From: Neobacillus rhizosphaerae
Lineage (GTDB): Bacteria; Bacillota; Bacilli; Bacillales; Cytobacillaceae
Assembly: GCF_937468385.1 (NCBI RefSeq)
Contig: NZ_CALBWS010000010.1
Span: forward strand, 59,844 to 123,843
Direction: 5' to 3'
DNA: 64,000 nt
Program-made: the position numbers and the translations under genes
In this document: one piece after another, positions 18,020 to 26,354 of the stretch
Layout of the letters: each line of letters opens with the position of its first letter
Position numbering within the stretch: position 1 is the stretch's first letter
The notes under the pieces: model-generated
Database searches by the model: none
What the model was told of the DNA's origin: nothing
The model's input: only the letters and a program-made list of their open reading frames with translations

Positions 18020-18406
18020 ATGGAAGTAAACAAGGTGAAGTTTGAATCAATTGATGAATACATTTCCCATTTTCCTGTTCCCATTCAGGAAATCCTTAGT
18101 ACGCTCAGGAAAGTAATCAAAGAAGCAGCACCGGATGCAACAGAAAAGATTAGCTATCAAATGCCAACGTTTTATTTACATAGGAATTTAGTACATTTCG
18201 CTGCCTATAAAAATCATATAGGCTTTTATCCAACTTCAAGTGGCATTGCAGCTTTCAGCAATGAATTATCAGAGTATAAGACTTCAAAAGGGGCCGTTCA
18301 ATTTCCATTAGATAAGCCGCTTCCTTATGAACTTATTACTCAAATAGTGAAATTTAGAGTTGCTGAAAATAGTAGGAAGGTAGAAGAGAAAATGGAAAAG
18401 AAATAA
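18020..18406 (+). CDS. DUF1801/YdhG-like protein
   Basis: A 128-residue protein matching the YdhG/YdeI family (DUF1801, fold of frataxin-like YdhG): SIDEYISHFPVPIQEILSTL, then PDATEKISYQMPTF, HFAAYKNHIGFYPT and KGAVQFPLDKPLP. These are the conserved blocks of the family, which has been linked to iron handling and to intracellular stress but without a firm reaction. AAAAGGAGGAG precedes the ATG. It stands alone. Confidence 0.88.
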   Translation: MEVNKVKFESIDEYISHFPVPIQEILSTLRKVIKEAAPDATEKISYQMPTFYLHRNLVHFAAYKNHIGFYPTSSGIAAFSNELSEYKTSKGAVQFPLDKPLPYELITQIVKFRVAENSRKVEEKMEKK

Positions 18407-18501
18407 TAATTTCAAGGTAAATGCTGTTAAAAATAGATAAGAATGAATTAATTAAGGAACTAGGGGAAAAAAACAGGAACGATCAAAAGTAAATTGGTTT
18501 T

Positions 18502-18663
18502 GTTAATTCAGTTTTACAAGCATTAATGTTTGCGATTGGCTTTGCTAGTCTAATAGTAGCCATACTGTCATTTAATCAAACATTTTGGATATGTCGACCT
18601 AACAAAGCTATGGACCAAGCCACACATCTAATTTTAGAAAAAATAATTTCTATCATCCAATGA
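18502..18663 (+). pseudogene. Holin-like toxin remnant with lost start codon
   Basis: The frame VNSVLQALMFAIGFASLIVA followed by ILSFNQ strongly resembles the short 'putative holin-like toxin' peptides of Bacillaceae (M--F-AL-LMI-F--LIVAILSF---). The normal initiation codon two or three residues before VLQAL reads GTT/TCA, and the frame is closed just upstream by TAA, so only an internal ATG (18526) remains. The C-terminal extension of about 25 residues to TGA 18661-18663 is atypically long. No antitoxin gene is visible; these toxins are usually held by an antisense RNA. It may be inactive. Confidence 0.45.
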
Positions 18664-18792
18664 TAGAATAAATTATTTAACCGGAATTCTTTCCGCTCTA
18701 TATAATAACGCTAGGATCAACAAATGATATGCTCCCCTTTTGGTAGACAGATTAAAAAATATAAATCTGACTACTATAAGGGGAGTGTTTTT

Positions 18793-19473
18793 GTGTCTAA
18801 AAGAGCTTTTACTCCAGAATTTAAGATTGAAGTCTTGAAAGCTTGGGAAAATGGTAATTATTCATTAGCTGAAATTGTAAAAATGTATAAGGTGTTTGAA
18901 TCCACAATTAGAGAATGGAAATATCAATTCGATAAATATGGTACAGAAGGTCTGAAAGAGTCCTCAACTTGGAAACCATACACTAGGGAACTAAAACAAT
19001 GCGCCATAAGTGATTATCTATCTGGTAACTACTCATTACGTGAGGTTGCCAGAAAGTATGAAATATCAAATGACTCTGTCCTCCGGGGGTGGATTAAAAA
19101 GTATAATAGTCATAGAGAAATAAAGGATACGTCAAAAGGAAGGACGAGCTCTATGACTAAAGGGAGAAAAACTACTTGGGATGAACGGATACAAATTGTA
19201 CTTGATTGCCTGGAGAACGGAAAAGATTATCAAAAAACAGCCGAGATTTATGAAGTCTCTTACCAACAAGTGTATTTGTGGGTTAAAAAGTTTGAAAATG
19301 GTGGAGATGAAGCGCTTAAAGATAAACGGGGAAGGAAGAAAGAAGAAGCAGAATTAACTCCAGAAGAGGAAATCAAGCTTCAGATGAAAAAGTTAGAAAG
19401 AGAAAATGAACGGTTACGTGCAGAGAATGCATTCTTAAAAAAGTTAGAGGAGATCGAAAGGAGGCGAAAGTAA
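18793..19473 (+). CDS. IS3-family OrfA (helix-turn-helix, leucine zipper)
   Basis: A 226-residue DNA-binding subunit of the transposase, with GTG start at 18793 after AAGGGGAG. It has three successive helix-turn-helix units: FTPEFKIEVLKAWENGNYSL at about 6, ELKQCAISDYLSGNYSLREV at about 66 and WDERIQIVLDCLENGKDYQK at about 128. A C-terminal leucine-zipper-like coil follows (LQMKKLERENERLRAENAFL). Most OrfA proteins of this family have one or two such units and are about 100-170 residues, so this one is long. Upstream in-frame ATG at 18724 lies outside the element end and is not used. Confidence 0.9.
   Translation: MSKRAFTPEFKIEVLKAWENGNYSLAEIVKMYKVFESTIREWKYQFDKYGTEGLKESSTWKPYTRELKQCAISDYLSGNYSLREVARKYEISNDSVLRGWIKKYNSHREIKDTSKGRTSSMTKGRKTTWDERIQIVLDCLENGKDYQKTAEIYEVSYQQVYLWVKKFENGGDEALKDKRGRKKEEAELTPEEEIKLQMKKLERENERLRAENAFLKKLEEIERRRK
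19437..19443 (+). other. Programmed -1 ribosomal frameshift site (A AAA AAG)
   Basis: Within TTC TTA AAA AAG near the end of orfA there is an AAAAAAG heptamer. A -1 shift here enters a frame that is open through to orfB, giving the OrfAB transposase. A GGAGG-like sequence a few codons downstream, and the absence of a good orfB start, fit the IS3-family mechanism. Confidence 0.7.
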
Positions 19474-20351
19474 GCAAAATCCGATTTGAAGATAAGTATG
19501 TCGCAATCCAGGAGCTTCACGAGAAAGAGGATTTAAGTATTCTCTTACTTTGTGAAATCTCTGGTATTTCTCGAGCTGCTTACTATAAGTGGCTGAAACG
19601 TACACCTTCCTCACAAGAACTTCAGAATGAAGAAATCATAAAAGAGATGCAAGCCCTTCATGAGAAAGTGGATGGCATCTACGGATATCGTCGAATGACG
19701 TTGAATATAAACCGAAAGTTTGAACAGAACTTCAATCACAAACGTATCTATAGACTGATGAAAATAGCAGATATACAGTGTGTGATTCGAAAAAAGAAAA
19801 AATTGTATAAGCGGTCTACCCCTCAACATATTGCAGAAAATGTGTTGAATCGTGAATTCACGGCGGAAAAACTGAATGAAAAATGGGTAACGGATGTCAC
19901 CGAATTAAAATATGGTTCATCAAAGAAAGCTTATTTAAGCGCTATTCTTGACCTGTATGATGGTTCAATTGTTAGCTATGTTTTAGGACATTCAAATAAT
20001 AATAACCTTGTGTTCAAGACGCTTGACCAAGCCACACAGCTCTTAGATGGAGATCATCCACTTATTCATAGTGATCGTGGGTTTCAATACACTTCTCATG
20101 GCTTCAAACGCAGAATAGATAAAGTAGAGATGACACAAAGTATGTCACGGGTGGGAAGATGTATTGATAATGGGCCAATGGAATCTTTTTGGGGAACACT
20201 CAAATGTGAGAAGTATTATTTAAATAAGTACGAGACATTTGAAGAGCTTTCCAGAGCGATAAATGAATACATTCATTTTTATAATTATGATAGATATCAA
20301 AAACGACTAAACGGCCTTAGCCCCATGGAATATAGAGCTAAAGCCGCTTAG
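19470..20351 (+). CDS. IS3-family OrfB (DDE integrase core)
   Basis: The catalytic part of the transposase, open in the -1 frame relative to orfA with no usual start codon, so it is made mainly as the OrfAB fusion. It contains an HTH_21 region (ALHEKVDGIYGYRRM) and an rve integrase core with the DDE residues in WVTDVTELKYG, LIHSDRGFQYTS and GPMESFWGTLK, ending YHFYNYDRYQKRLN-type sequence (here FYNYDRYQKRLNGLSPMEY). About 293 residues, normal for the family. All catalytic residues are present. Confidence 0.93.
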   Translation, partial: VSKIRFEDKYVAIQELHEKEDLSILLLCEISGISRAAYYKWLKRTPSSQELQNEEIIKEMQALHEKVDGIYGYRRMTLNINRKFEQNFNHKRIYRLMKIADIQCVIRKKKKLYKRSTPQHIAENVLNREFTAEKLNEKWVTDVTELKYGSSKKAYLSAILDLYDGSIVSYVLGHSNNNNLVFKTLDQATQLLDGDHPLIHSDRGFQYTSHGFKRRIDKVEMTQSMSRVGRCIDNGPMESFWGTLKCEKYYLNKYETFEELSRAINEYIHFYNYDRYQKRLNGLSPMEYRAKAA

Positions 20352-20421
20352 ACTATTTTTATTATTTCCACTGTCTACTTGACAGGGTGCAGTTCAAAAT
20401 CCTAGCGTTATTTTTATAAAT

Positions 20422-21387
20422 TTATTCTTTTTGTTCTTCCTTTTGAGCCACACTTTTTTCTTCTAAAAAATGATGAATAGCTTCTATGTTTTGGTCGAAG
20501 TCCACTTCTAATACTTCACCAAGCTCTTCATCCCGTTTATTTTGAAAACTGCCATCTTCAGGGATGCGGAATGTTTCTATATTGCTACTTTTCTTTGTTA
20601 AAATGTCTGTTCCAATTGTCAAAAGGGTGGAGGTATCAATATTTGTATCAATGTATTTGTTTATAAGACCTACTAGCTTAGGAAGTTTTACCACACTATT
20701 AAGACTTACAGCTTCTTTCATTAATTTTGAGATTACTTCTTGCTGTCTTTGAACGCGTCCGAAGTCACTTAAACGATCATGACGAAAACGGACATATCCT
20801 AACAACTCTTTCCCATGTAGTTGTTGTTTCCCTTTTTCTATCGTCATGTCTATCCCATGAGACATCTCATTGGGTACGTCTACTTCAATTCCATTTGGCA
20901 CGAGCAGATCGATCGCTTTTTCGAATCCTTTAAAGTCTACAATCGCATAATATTGAATATCCAGACCGAAATTTTCTTTAATCGTTTCCCTTAGTAATTC
21001 AGGACCTCCAAACGAATAAGCTGCATTTAATTTTTGCTGTCCATGCTCTGGTACAGAGACCATCATATCACGCATAAGAGAGATAAGTTTTATTTTATGG
21101 GTTTTTGGATCATAATGGGCAACCATGATCGTATCCGTTCGAGCTTGTTTTTCTCCCCGTGAGTCACTACCTAATAATAGAACATTGATGGTACCTAGTT
21201 TATTTTTCTCTCCTTGAAAGGTTTGTTTTCCTTCCGTTTTTTTGAGTGGTTGGTTGAGGGTATTCATTGTACCTTCTATGTACTGAAATAATTGAACAAG
21301 ACCAATCATAAAGATACCTATTAGAAGTAGGGAGCCAACCACTCTCCTCCATCTTACTCTTATTCTATTCTTTTTCGACCGTATCAA
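20422..21387 (-). CDS. LytR-CpsA-Psr (LCP) family wall-polymer ligase
   Basis: A type II membrane protein: short basic cytoplasmic N-terminus, one helix (VVGSLLLIGIFMIGLVQLF) and a large external LCP domain. Conserved blocks are NVLLLGSDSRGE, ARTDTIMVAHYDPKTHKIKL, ISLMRDMMVSVP and YVRFRHDRLSDFGRVQRQQE, the last two providing the Arg/Asp residues that bind the polyprenyl-pyrophosphate substrate. LCP enzymes attach teichoic acids or capsular polymers to peptidoglycan. TTG 21387 is preferred because AGGTGG lies 8 bases before it; GTG codons at 21399/21396 overlap that site. Its terminator was the one now split by the IS element. Confidence 0.92.
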   Translation of the reverse strand: MIRSKKNRIRVRWRRVVGSLLLIGIFMIGLVQLFQYIEGTMNTLNQPLKKTEGKQTFQGEKNKLGTINVLLLGSDSRGEKQARTDTIMVAHYDPKTHKIKLISLMRDMMVSVPEHGQQKLNAAYSFGGPELLRETIKENFGLDIQYYAIVDFKGFEKAIDLLVPNGIEVDVPNEMSHGIDMTIEKGKQQLHGKELLGYVRFRHDRLSDFGRVQRQQEVISKLMKEAVSLNSVVKLPKLVGLINKYIDTNIDTSTLLTIGTDILTKKSSNIETFRIPEDGSFQNKRDEELGEVLEVDFDQNIEAIHHFLEEKSVAQKEEQKE

Positions 21388-21429
21388 ATTTTGCACCACC
21401 TAGGCTGAATAATCATGTTGAAGGTAACT

Positions 21430-21458
21430 ATTATATTATTAATTTCAGATAAAGTAAA
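21430..21458 (-). promoter_or_regulatory. Probable sigma-A promoter of the LCP gene
   Basis: On the minus strand TTTACT (21453-21458) and TATAAT (21430-21435) are separated by 17 bases, about 40 bases upstream of the coding start. Confidence 0.5.
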
Positions 21459-21640
21459 AAATAAACCAGCGTTTGTTTTCAATCTTTTAACAATCCCTTG
21501 AAGTAGTGATTATCCCATAATTAGTTTTCATCTTTTTTAATATTAGGTTACATTTTTCTTAATTTCTGATTACATTGTCTTAAAATGCTGTCATTTATCT
21601 TAAATTTATAGATTAAGAATGAAATCCTCCATAAGTATCG

Positions 21641-21656
21641 AAACTTTGCAAAGTTT
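21641..21656. promoter_or_regulatory. Perfect 16-bp palindrome, possible operator
   Basis: AAACTTTGCAAAGTTT is fully self-complementary and lies in the 360-base gap between the LCP gene and the GNAT gene, well upstream of the LCP promoter. It has the size of a dimer binding site. No local regulator is an obvious partner. Otherwise this gap is plain AT-rich sequence. Confidence 0.35.
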
Positions 21657-21760
21657 GTAATGAGGTTACTATTAAAGAAGCTGTAATAATGGGGTTCTAA
21701 TCTTCGAACTATTCTAATTGTTCCAGAACTGTCTCTTAAACAAAAATAATCAAAAAGACC

Positions 21761-22315
21761 TTAATTCTGTCGGAAGGCTTTTTTATGAAATTTCTCGATG
21801 TACTTGAAGCATATTTTTCCGGATTCAGGGATGGTGATGCCGGTTTGCAGCTCAAGGACCATTGCCATATATGGTTCGGGAACCCAAATATAATGATGAA
21901 TATTATCAGTCAATAGTTTAAAACCGCACGTTTCCCAGAAGTGGATGCGGCCCAGATTTTCAGGAGTATGTTCACATTCCGCTTCCAGCAAGACAAAATT
22001 GTACGCATCCTTTGCAAGAGCCCACTCTGTTATTTTATGGACAAAATCTTGACCGACCCTTTGTCCACGAACATTTTTTCGAACGGCGAGATAGTCGATT
22101 AGTAAAATTCGTGAGTCTTGAATTGCACCAGTCAGCGCCATCGCCACCACTTCATTTCCTATCATGGCAACGTGGAGCGCACAAAGTTGTTTTTCAAACA
22201 TATTTCGGATTATTTCCACAGGCTTGCTGCCGTGCTCACCAAATGCCTCTATATAGATAATCACGGCTTTCTGCCATAAAGCTTCATCCCAATGATCCTT
22301 CGTTATTACATCCAC
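21761..22315 (-). CDS. GNAT-family N-acetyltransferase
   Basis: A 184-residue acetyl-CoA-dependent acyltransferase. The acetyl-CoA pyrophosphate-binding loop is RGQRVGQDFVHKI, preceded by the beta-4 strand LLIDYLAVRKNV, and a second conserved block is NLGRIHFWETCGFKLL. The acceptor is unknown. The start is GTG 22315 after GGAGG at a good distance. It is a single gene. Confidence 0.85.
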   Translation of the reverse strand: MDVITKDHWDEALWQKAVIIYIEAFGEHGSKPVEIIRNMFEKQLCALHVAMIGNEVVAMALTGAIQDSRILLIDYLAVRKNVRGQRVGQDFVHKITEWALAKDAYNFVLLEAECEHTPENLGRIHFWETCGFKLLTDNIHHYIWVPEPYMAMVLELQTGITIPESGKICFKYIEKFHKKAFRQN

Positions 22316-22558
22316 TGTTTAATACCTCCAACTATCTATTTCCAATGCTTTAACAAAAAGCGAACTGATATGCCATTTAGTATGAAGCTATTTAAAGATC
22401 ACGACAATTAATGGTTGTGTTTTGTGAAACTATCAATTTAATGTTTTATTTCTTATAATCCCACAGTTTAAGTGAAATTTATTCCCCCGTTCATAAGAAA
22501 TAAATAAGCCGAATATACATTCAACTAGTATGGAAAATTTTAACTGGGGGGTCCAAGC

Positions 22559-23356
22559 ATGAATGATGTCTTTGAGCGGACAGCAAGATTTGAACATCGC
22601 TTTTGGCTTCAAATTTTAGGCGATCATTCTAGGTTTATTTATGAAGCACTATCACCAGTTCAAACAGTGGAGATTGAACTGGCCTCCACTTTTATTCAAG
22701 CTTTTGATACACTCCTTGAACAGGCAAAATCCAGCGATTTGATGCAGCTAACTGCCCAAGCTGAAACAGAGGTAATAAAATTACGGGAATTTAAATTTGC
22801 ATTACTAAGAAAACACCTTATTGGCAAAATCAAAATTCATCTGTCACCCACATTTCTTAATCATATGGTAAATGAATTAGAAGAATATGTACGAATAATA
22901 AACCACTTAAAGGCGAAGCAGGTTCCACCTATTTATCATGAGCTTCATCATCATCTTTTATGGTTATTAGATGCTGCCTTTCACTCAGAAGCGATTTCTT
23001 CCAATTTAGACGGTGTTGAAACGAAATTAAGAGAAAAAAGTAATGCATTTAAGAAGAATTTTGAAGATTTTTACTTAAAAGCAGTCGAACTAGCGGGATA
23101 TTTACGAACCAATTTGACTACATTTCCTGCTTTGTCAAAAATGAATGTAGACACCCAGTTAGAAATGAAGCTATTTCAAAATTTCTTACATGAACTAGAA
23201 GAACTGGAACTAAGTCATCAAGCATTAGGAACATTTGCACCGTTAATGGCGGATCATATGTCACGTGAAGAATGTTACTATCTAATAAAGCTAGCAGAAT
23301 CTGCGAATCTTGATCCACCAAACTGTGATCCTGCTAAACCAAGAATGAAGGAATGA
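22559..23356 (+). CDS. DUF2935 family protein (ferritin-like metal-binding fold)
   Basis: A 265-residue all-helical protein with the DUF2935 pattern: an N-terminal FEHRFWLQILGDHSRFI and an equivalent second half ending ADHMSREECYYLIKLAE. The His/Glu residues in EHRFW, GDH, DHMSREE and HH-rich helices suit a di-iron-type centre. Family structures show a metal-bound four-helix arrangement, but no reaction is established. GGGGGG precedes the ATG. It is followed by a probable terminator and is likely monocistronic. Confidence 0.88.
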   Translation: MNDVFERTARFEHRFWLQILGDHSRFIYEALSPVQTVEIELASTFIQAFDTLLEQAKSSDLMQLTAQAETEVIKLREFKFALLRKHLIGKIKIHLSPTFLNHMVNELEEYVRIINHLKAKQVPPIYHELHHHLLWLLDAAFHSEAISSNLDGVETKLREKSNAFKKNFEDFYLKAVELAGYLRTNLTTFPALSKMNVDTQLEMKLFQNFLHELEELELSHQALGTFAPLMADHMSREECYYLIKLAESANLDPPNCDPAKPRMKE

Positions 23357-23435
23357 AAAAGATTAATTTAGTAGCTTAATTCAATAAGCAGAAAAATGGA
23401 TATTCATTAATTTAGAAAATGAACGTCAATTAAAG

Positions 23436-23471
23436 AAGAGGGGGAGTTTATTAGAAACTATCCCTTTTTTA
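23436..23471 (+). terminator. Probable terminator after the DUF2935 gene
   Basis: A stem formed by GGGGGAGTTT and AAACTATCCC with a 5-base loop, one internal mismatch region, is followed by TTTTTT. Confidence 0.6.
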
Positions 23472-23621
23472 CTTGCTAGAGAATCAAAATGAATGCAAAT
23501 TAGATACCAATTAAGGATAACCCTAATGATTTTATACTTTTGGAACCAGCCCTTGCCTATATCAGTTAGTTTTTTAAGAACAATGGACTAGGACTCACTC
23601 ATAATCTATTGTATCAATTTA

Positions 23622-23885
23622 GTGAGGGTGTTCAATTTGAGAAACATTAGGGAAATACAATCTCTACCTACAATCGGTCAAGCATGGACAGGAAAACATG
23701 TTGTCTTGCTCTACTGTACAAACAATAATCAAGTGATTAATCTTTATAAAAGTTTTCATGCACCGATTGAGCCTCCACGGCACAATTGTGCAGAAACTTT
23801 ATCGCAATTACTAAGTATTGGGTATCACATCATGGCCATTACACCCATCTCAAACAATCAAATTCAATACTTTTTAGTACTTTGA
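23622..23885 (+). CDS. Small hypothetical protein
   Basis: An 87-residue frame from a GTG; a TTG at 23637 (RNIREIQSLPTIGQAW) is an alternative start with GTGAGGG before it. The protein has a beta/alpha feel (HVVLLYCTNNNQVINLYKSF, then ETLSQLLSIGYHIMAIT) but no recognised domain. Its single Cys in the conserved-looking HNCAETL is the only distinctive residue. Confidence 0.5.
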   Translation: MRVFNLRNIREIQSLPTIGQAWTGKHVVLLYCTNNNQVINLYKSFHAPIEPPRHNCAETLSQLLSIGYHIMAITPISNNQIQYFLVL

Positions 23886-24103
23886 TATTGTAATTATGAA
23901 GTTTTTGTGAGAACCGGACAAGTAGTGGTTATTTTTGAAATCAAAAGTCATTGTTAATTCGGAAGATGAAGAAGTTGTTTTATTCAGTGCCCTCGGTAAA
24001 AAAGAAGTTATCAAAATTTGTCGAAAAATAGGTCTGTCCTTTCTAATGAAAGCTAGATTATAATCCGGATAGATTTGGAAAAATGAGAGATAGGGGAATA
24101 AAC

Positions 24104-25996
24104 ATGACCAATGAGGAATTTGAAACCTTAGTAAGAAAGCTGGAATCAAAGTCTGAGCAGAATCCAGGGTTCTATCGGTTCAAAGTGCTGCTTTTCACTG
24201 GGCTTGGCTATGGATATATTTTATTTTTTCTTGCGTTGTTTTTATTTTTACTGACTATATCCGTGCTTTATTTGGTTGAAGGCAATTTTACGTTTGGTAG
24301 TTTAAAGGCATTGATGATAACTGGTGCATTATCCTATTTTGTAGGTAAAGCACTAATTGTTAAGATGGATATGCCGAAAGGATATTATTTGAAAGAAAAT
24401 GAAGCTCCTGAGTTGGAGAAAACAATCAAGGAATTGAGTAGAAAGCTAAAAACGCCGAAAATTCATTCCATCGTATTAGACGATGATTTTAATGCTTCTG
24501 TTGCTCAGATCTCAAAATTTGGTTTGTTTGGTCCAAAGCAAAATATTTTGCTCATTGGTATCCCGCTTATTTCAAGTTTGACTCGTGAACAGTTCACCTC
24601 TGTTTTAGCTCATGAGCTTGCACATATTTCTCATTCAGACACAGAGCTTAGTTCGATCATCTATCGTGTTCGAATGACGTGGGCACAGCTCATGACCTCA
24701 CTGGAACAAAATGAACAGTTTGGAACGTTTTTATTTCGTAAATTTTTAAAATGGTATTATCCACGCTATTCAGCGTATACCTTCGTCATGGCTCGCCAGG
24801 AAGAATATGCAGCAGATGCGGCGGCTGCTAGAGTAACATCTCCAGAAGCTGTCCGAGATACTCTTTGTGCTATGTCTGTCAGTAGTCCTTACTATTTTCG
24901 AAATTACATGGGGGATCTTTTTGAGGAATGTTCCAAAACCAATGAGTTGCCAAAACCTTATTCAAGTTTTTTCAATAAGGCACAAGAACTGGATCAATCT
25001 ATTGCTGTAGATTTTTTTACCGAAGAACTAGAAAGGAAAAGCAATGTAACCGATACCCATCCATGTTTACTGGATCGGTTAAAAGCCATAGGAATGGAAC
25101 CTGTTATTCCGAAGTACCAGGAATCTGCCATTGAATACTTCTTTGCGAATCCGAATTCCATCTTCCAGTTCTTTAATCAAGTGTGGCTAGAGAATAATGA
25201 AGAACGATGGAATGAACAGCAGGATTCCTTTCAAGAGGCCAAACAAAGATTAGTAGAATTAGAAAATAGTGAAGTTCTTGATCTTCATGGTCATTATGAA
25301 AAAGCCATCTTAACGAGAGACCTAGTAGGGTCAGAGCCAGCTTCAGCATTGTTAGAAACCATCATTGACCAATATCCTGCAGAAAGAATTGCGCCAGCCT
25401 ATCTTGCACTTGGAGATATCTATTTGCGTAAAGAAGCAACAGCCCATAGAGGGGAAGAGCTAATCCGCAAGTCGATGGAATTAAACTGGGAGTGTAAAGA
25501 AGAAGCTTTAAACACTCTTTGTGAATACTTCTATTTCACTGGTCAATTGGAGGCTTTTGAAGAAACAAGAGCTAAGCTCGAAGCTTGGGAGATGATCTTA
25601 AAACAGTTTGAAGAAGAAAGCAGAATAATTAATGAAGACGATCATTTCGTTCCACACGATAAATCTGCTGAGGAATTAGCAACGGCTATTGAGGTCATTC
25701 GCTCTCACAGTGAAATTGTCGGAGCCTATCTAGTTAGAAAAGAGATAGAAGTAATTCCTGAGAGAAACGTTTATGTCTTAGGTTTAAAGGTCCATATACC
25801 AGATGATATGGACCAAGAGGAATATATTAACCAATTGGTGGAAAAATATTCAAATGAGTTATATACGTTCGACGACACCTATTTTAACATTCTTAATGGT
25901 TTTGAGGAGTTAGAGGAAGGGATTAAATCTGTAGCAGGTTCGTTCGTATTTAGTCAAACCGACCATCCAAAGAAACTTGTTACACCGGGTGTGTAG
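24104..25996 (+). CDS. M48 family membrane metalloprotease with C-terminal repeat region
   Basis: About 630 residues. Two adjacent membrane segments lie near residues 35-85. The zinc protease domain has the HExxH motif as H170-E-L-A-H174 in VLAHELAHISHSD and the third ligand in RQEEYAADAAAA. The C-terminal half is soluble and helical with TPR-like spacing (APAYLALGDIYLRKEA; KEEALNTLCEYFYFTGQLE). HtpX/Ste24-type proteases degrade damaged membrane proteins or process lipoprotein-like substrates; the long C-terminal extension is unlike HtpX and may bind partners. ATG 24104 is chosen because TAGGGGAATAAAC precedes it; an ATG at 24083 has no ribosome binding site. Confidence 0.87.
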   Translation: MTNEEFETLVRKLESKSEQNPGFYRFKVLLFTGLGYGYILFFLALFLFLLTISVLYLVEGNFTFGSLKALMITGALSYFVGKALIVKMDMPKGYYLKENEAPELEKTIKELSRKLKTPKIHSIVLDDDFNASVAQISKFGLFGPKQNILLIGIPLISSLTREQFTSVLAHELAHISHSDTELSSIIYRVRMTWAQLMTSLEQNEQFGTFLFRKFLKWYYPRYSAYTFVMARQEEYAADAAAARVTSPEAVRDTLCAMSVSSPYYFRNYMGDLFEECSKTNELPKPYSSFFNKAQELDQSIAVDFFTEELERKSNVTDTHPCLLDRLKAIGMEPVIPKYQESAIEYFFANPNSIFQFFNQVWLENNEERWNEQQDSFQEAKQRLVELENSEVLDLHGHYEKAILTRDLVGSEPASALLETIIDQYPAERIAPAYLALGDIYLRKEATAHRGEELIRKSMELNWECKEEALNTLCEYFYFTGQLEAFEETRAKLEAWEMILKQFEEESRIINEDDHFVPHDKSAEELATAIEVIRSHSEIVGAYLVRKEIEVIPERNVYVLGLKVHIPDDMDQEEYINQLVEKYSNELYTFDDTYFNILNGFEELEEGIKSVAGSFVFSQTDHPKKLVTPGV

Positions 25997-26354
25997 TATC
26001 GCATAATAGAAGACAGGTTCCATTCACACTTTGGAGGGTGCCTGACTTCTTTACAATGCTCTCTATAATACCTTCAGGTGTATTAACACTCATTCAAGTA
26101 GCAACTATTGTTGGTCTAATATTACATAAGTAGATTAGGAACATACCGTTTATTACAGAATTAAATAAGGGAAAAAAAGAGGCATTGGGATGAAAAATCT
26201 TAATCCCTCTTTTTTTAATTGTCTGATTTATGAAGAATTGCTACGGATGTTCCTTAAAGAGATTTCAAAGCATCTGCAAAAGCGGTCTGTTTCCAAGGCT
26301 CTATGAAAACCCCATTCTATATAATGATTATAAATAATAGAGATACAAAGCAAA
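25997..26354. other. Intergenic region between the M48 and AraC genes, with two hairpins
   Basis: A GAAGACAGG ... CCTGACTTC hairpin (about 26010-26051), related to the GGTGCCTGACACC palindrome at 47996, follows the M48 gene. A second hairpin nearer the AraC gene is listed separately. A 25-codon open stretch with a hydrophobic product between them lacks a ribosome binding site and is not called. Confidence 0.45.
26172..26218. terminator. Probable bidirectional terminator
   Basis: AAAAAAAGAGG pairs with CCTCTTTTTTT, giving A-rich and T-rich flanks on both strands. It stands between the converging M48 and AraC transcripts. Confidence 0.7.

Larger units (their letters stand above)
18725..20396 (+). 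mobile_element. IS3-family (IS150-like) insertion sequence, complete
   Basis: A 1672-bp element with imperfect 26-bp terminal inverted repeats (18725-18750 and 20371-20396, both opening TGA and ending GTAGACAG; 18 of 26 positions match by eye). It is flanked by a 3-bp direct repeat AAA (18722-18724 and 20397-20399). It carries two overlapping frames, orfA and orfB, joined by a slippery A6G sequence. The ends resemble the TGAACTGCACCC type of IS150-group elements. Both frames and ends are intact, so it is probably still active. Confidence 0.92.
18705..20411. terminator. Bidirectional terminator split by the IS element in its loop
   Basis: Left arm ATAACGCTAGGAT at 18705-18717 and right arm ATCCTAGCGTTAT at 20399-20411 are perfectly complementary over 13 bp. 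The right arm is followed by TTTTT and the left arm is preceded by T-rich sequence on the other strand. Removing 18725-20396 and one copy of the 3-bp duplication restores a hairpin with a 6-base loop between a leftward LCP gene and rightward small genes. The two arms are now about 1.7 kb apart, so the terminator must be disabled. Confidence 0.8.

Noticed and set aside
18725..18750. First ATG (18724) as the start of IS OrfA
   Set aside because: It would overlap the target duplication and the inverted repeat; GTG 18793 has a proper ribosome binding site.
23935..24063. 42-codon TTG frame (KSKVIVNSEDEEVVLFSALG)
   Set aside because: It looks protein-like but has no ribosome binding site and no recognised family; kept only as a possible relic upstream of the M48 gene.
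26056..26133. 25-codon hydrophobic open frame
   Set aside because: No ribosome binding site, and it lies between two terminator hairpins.
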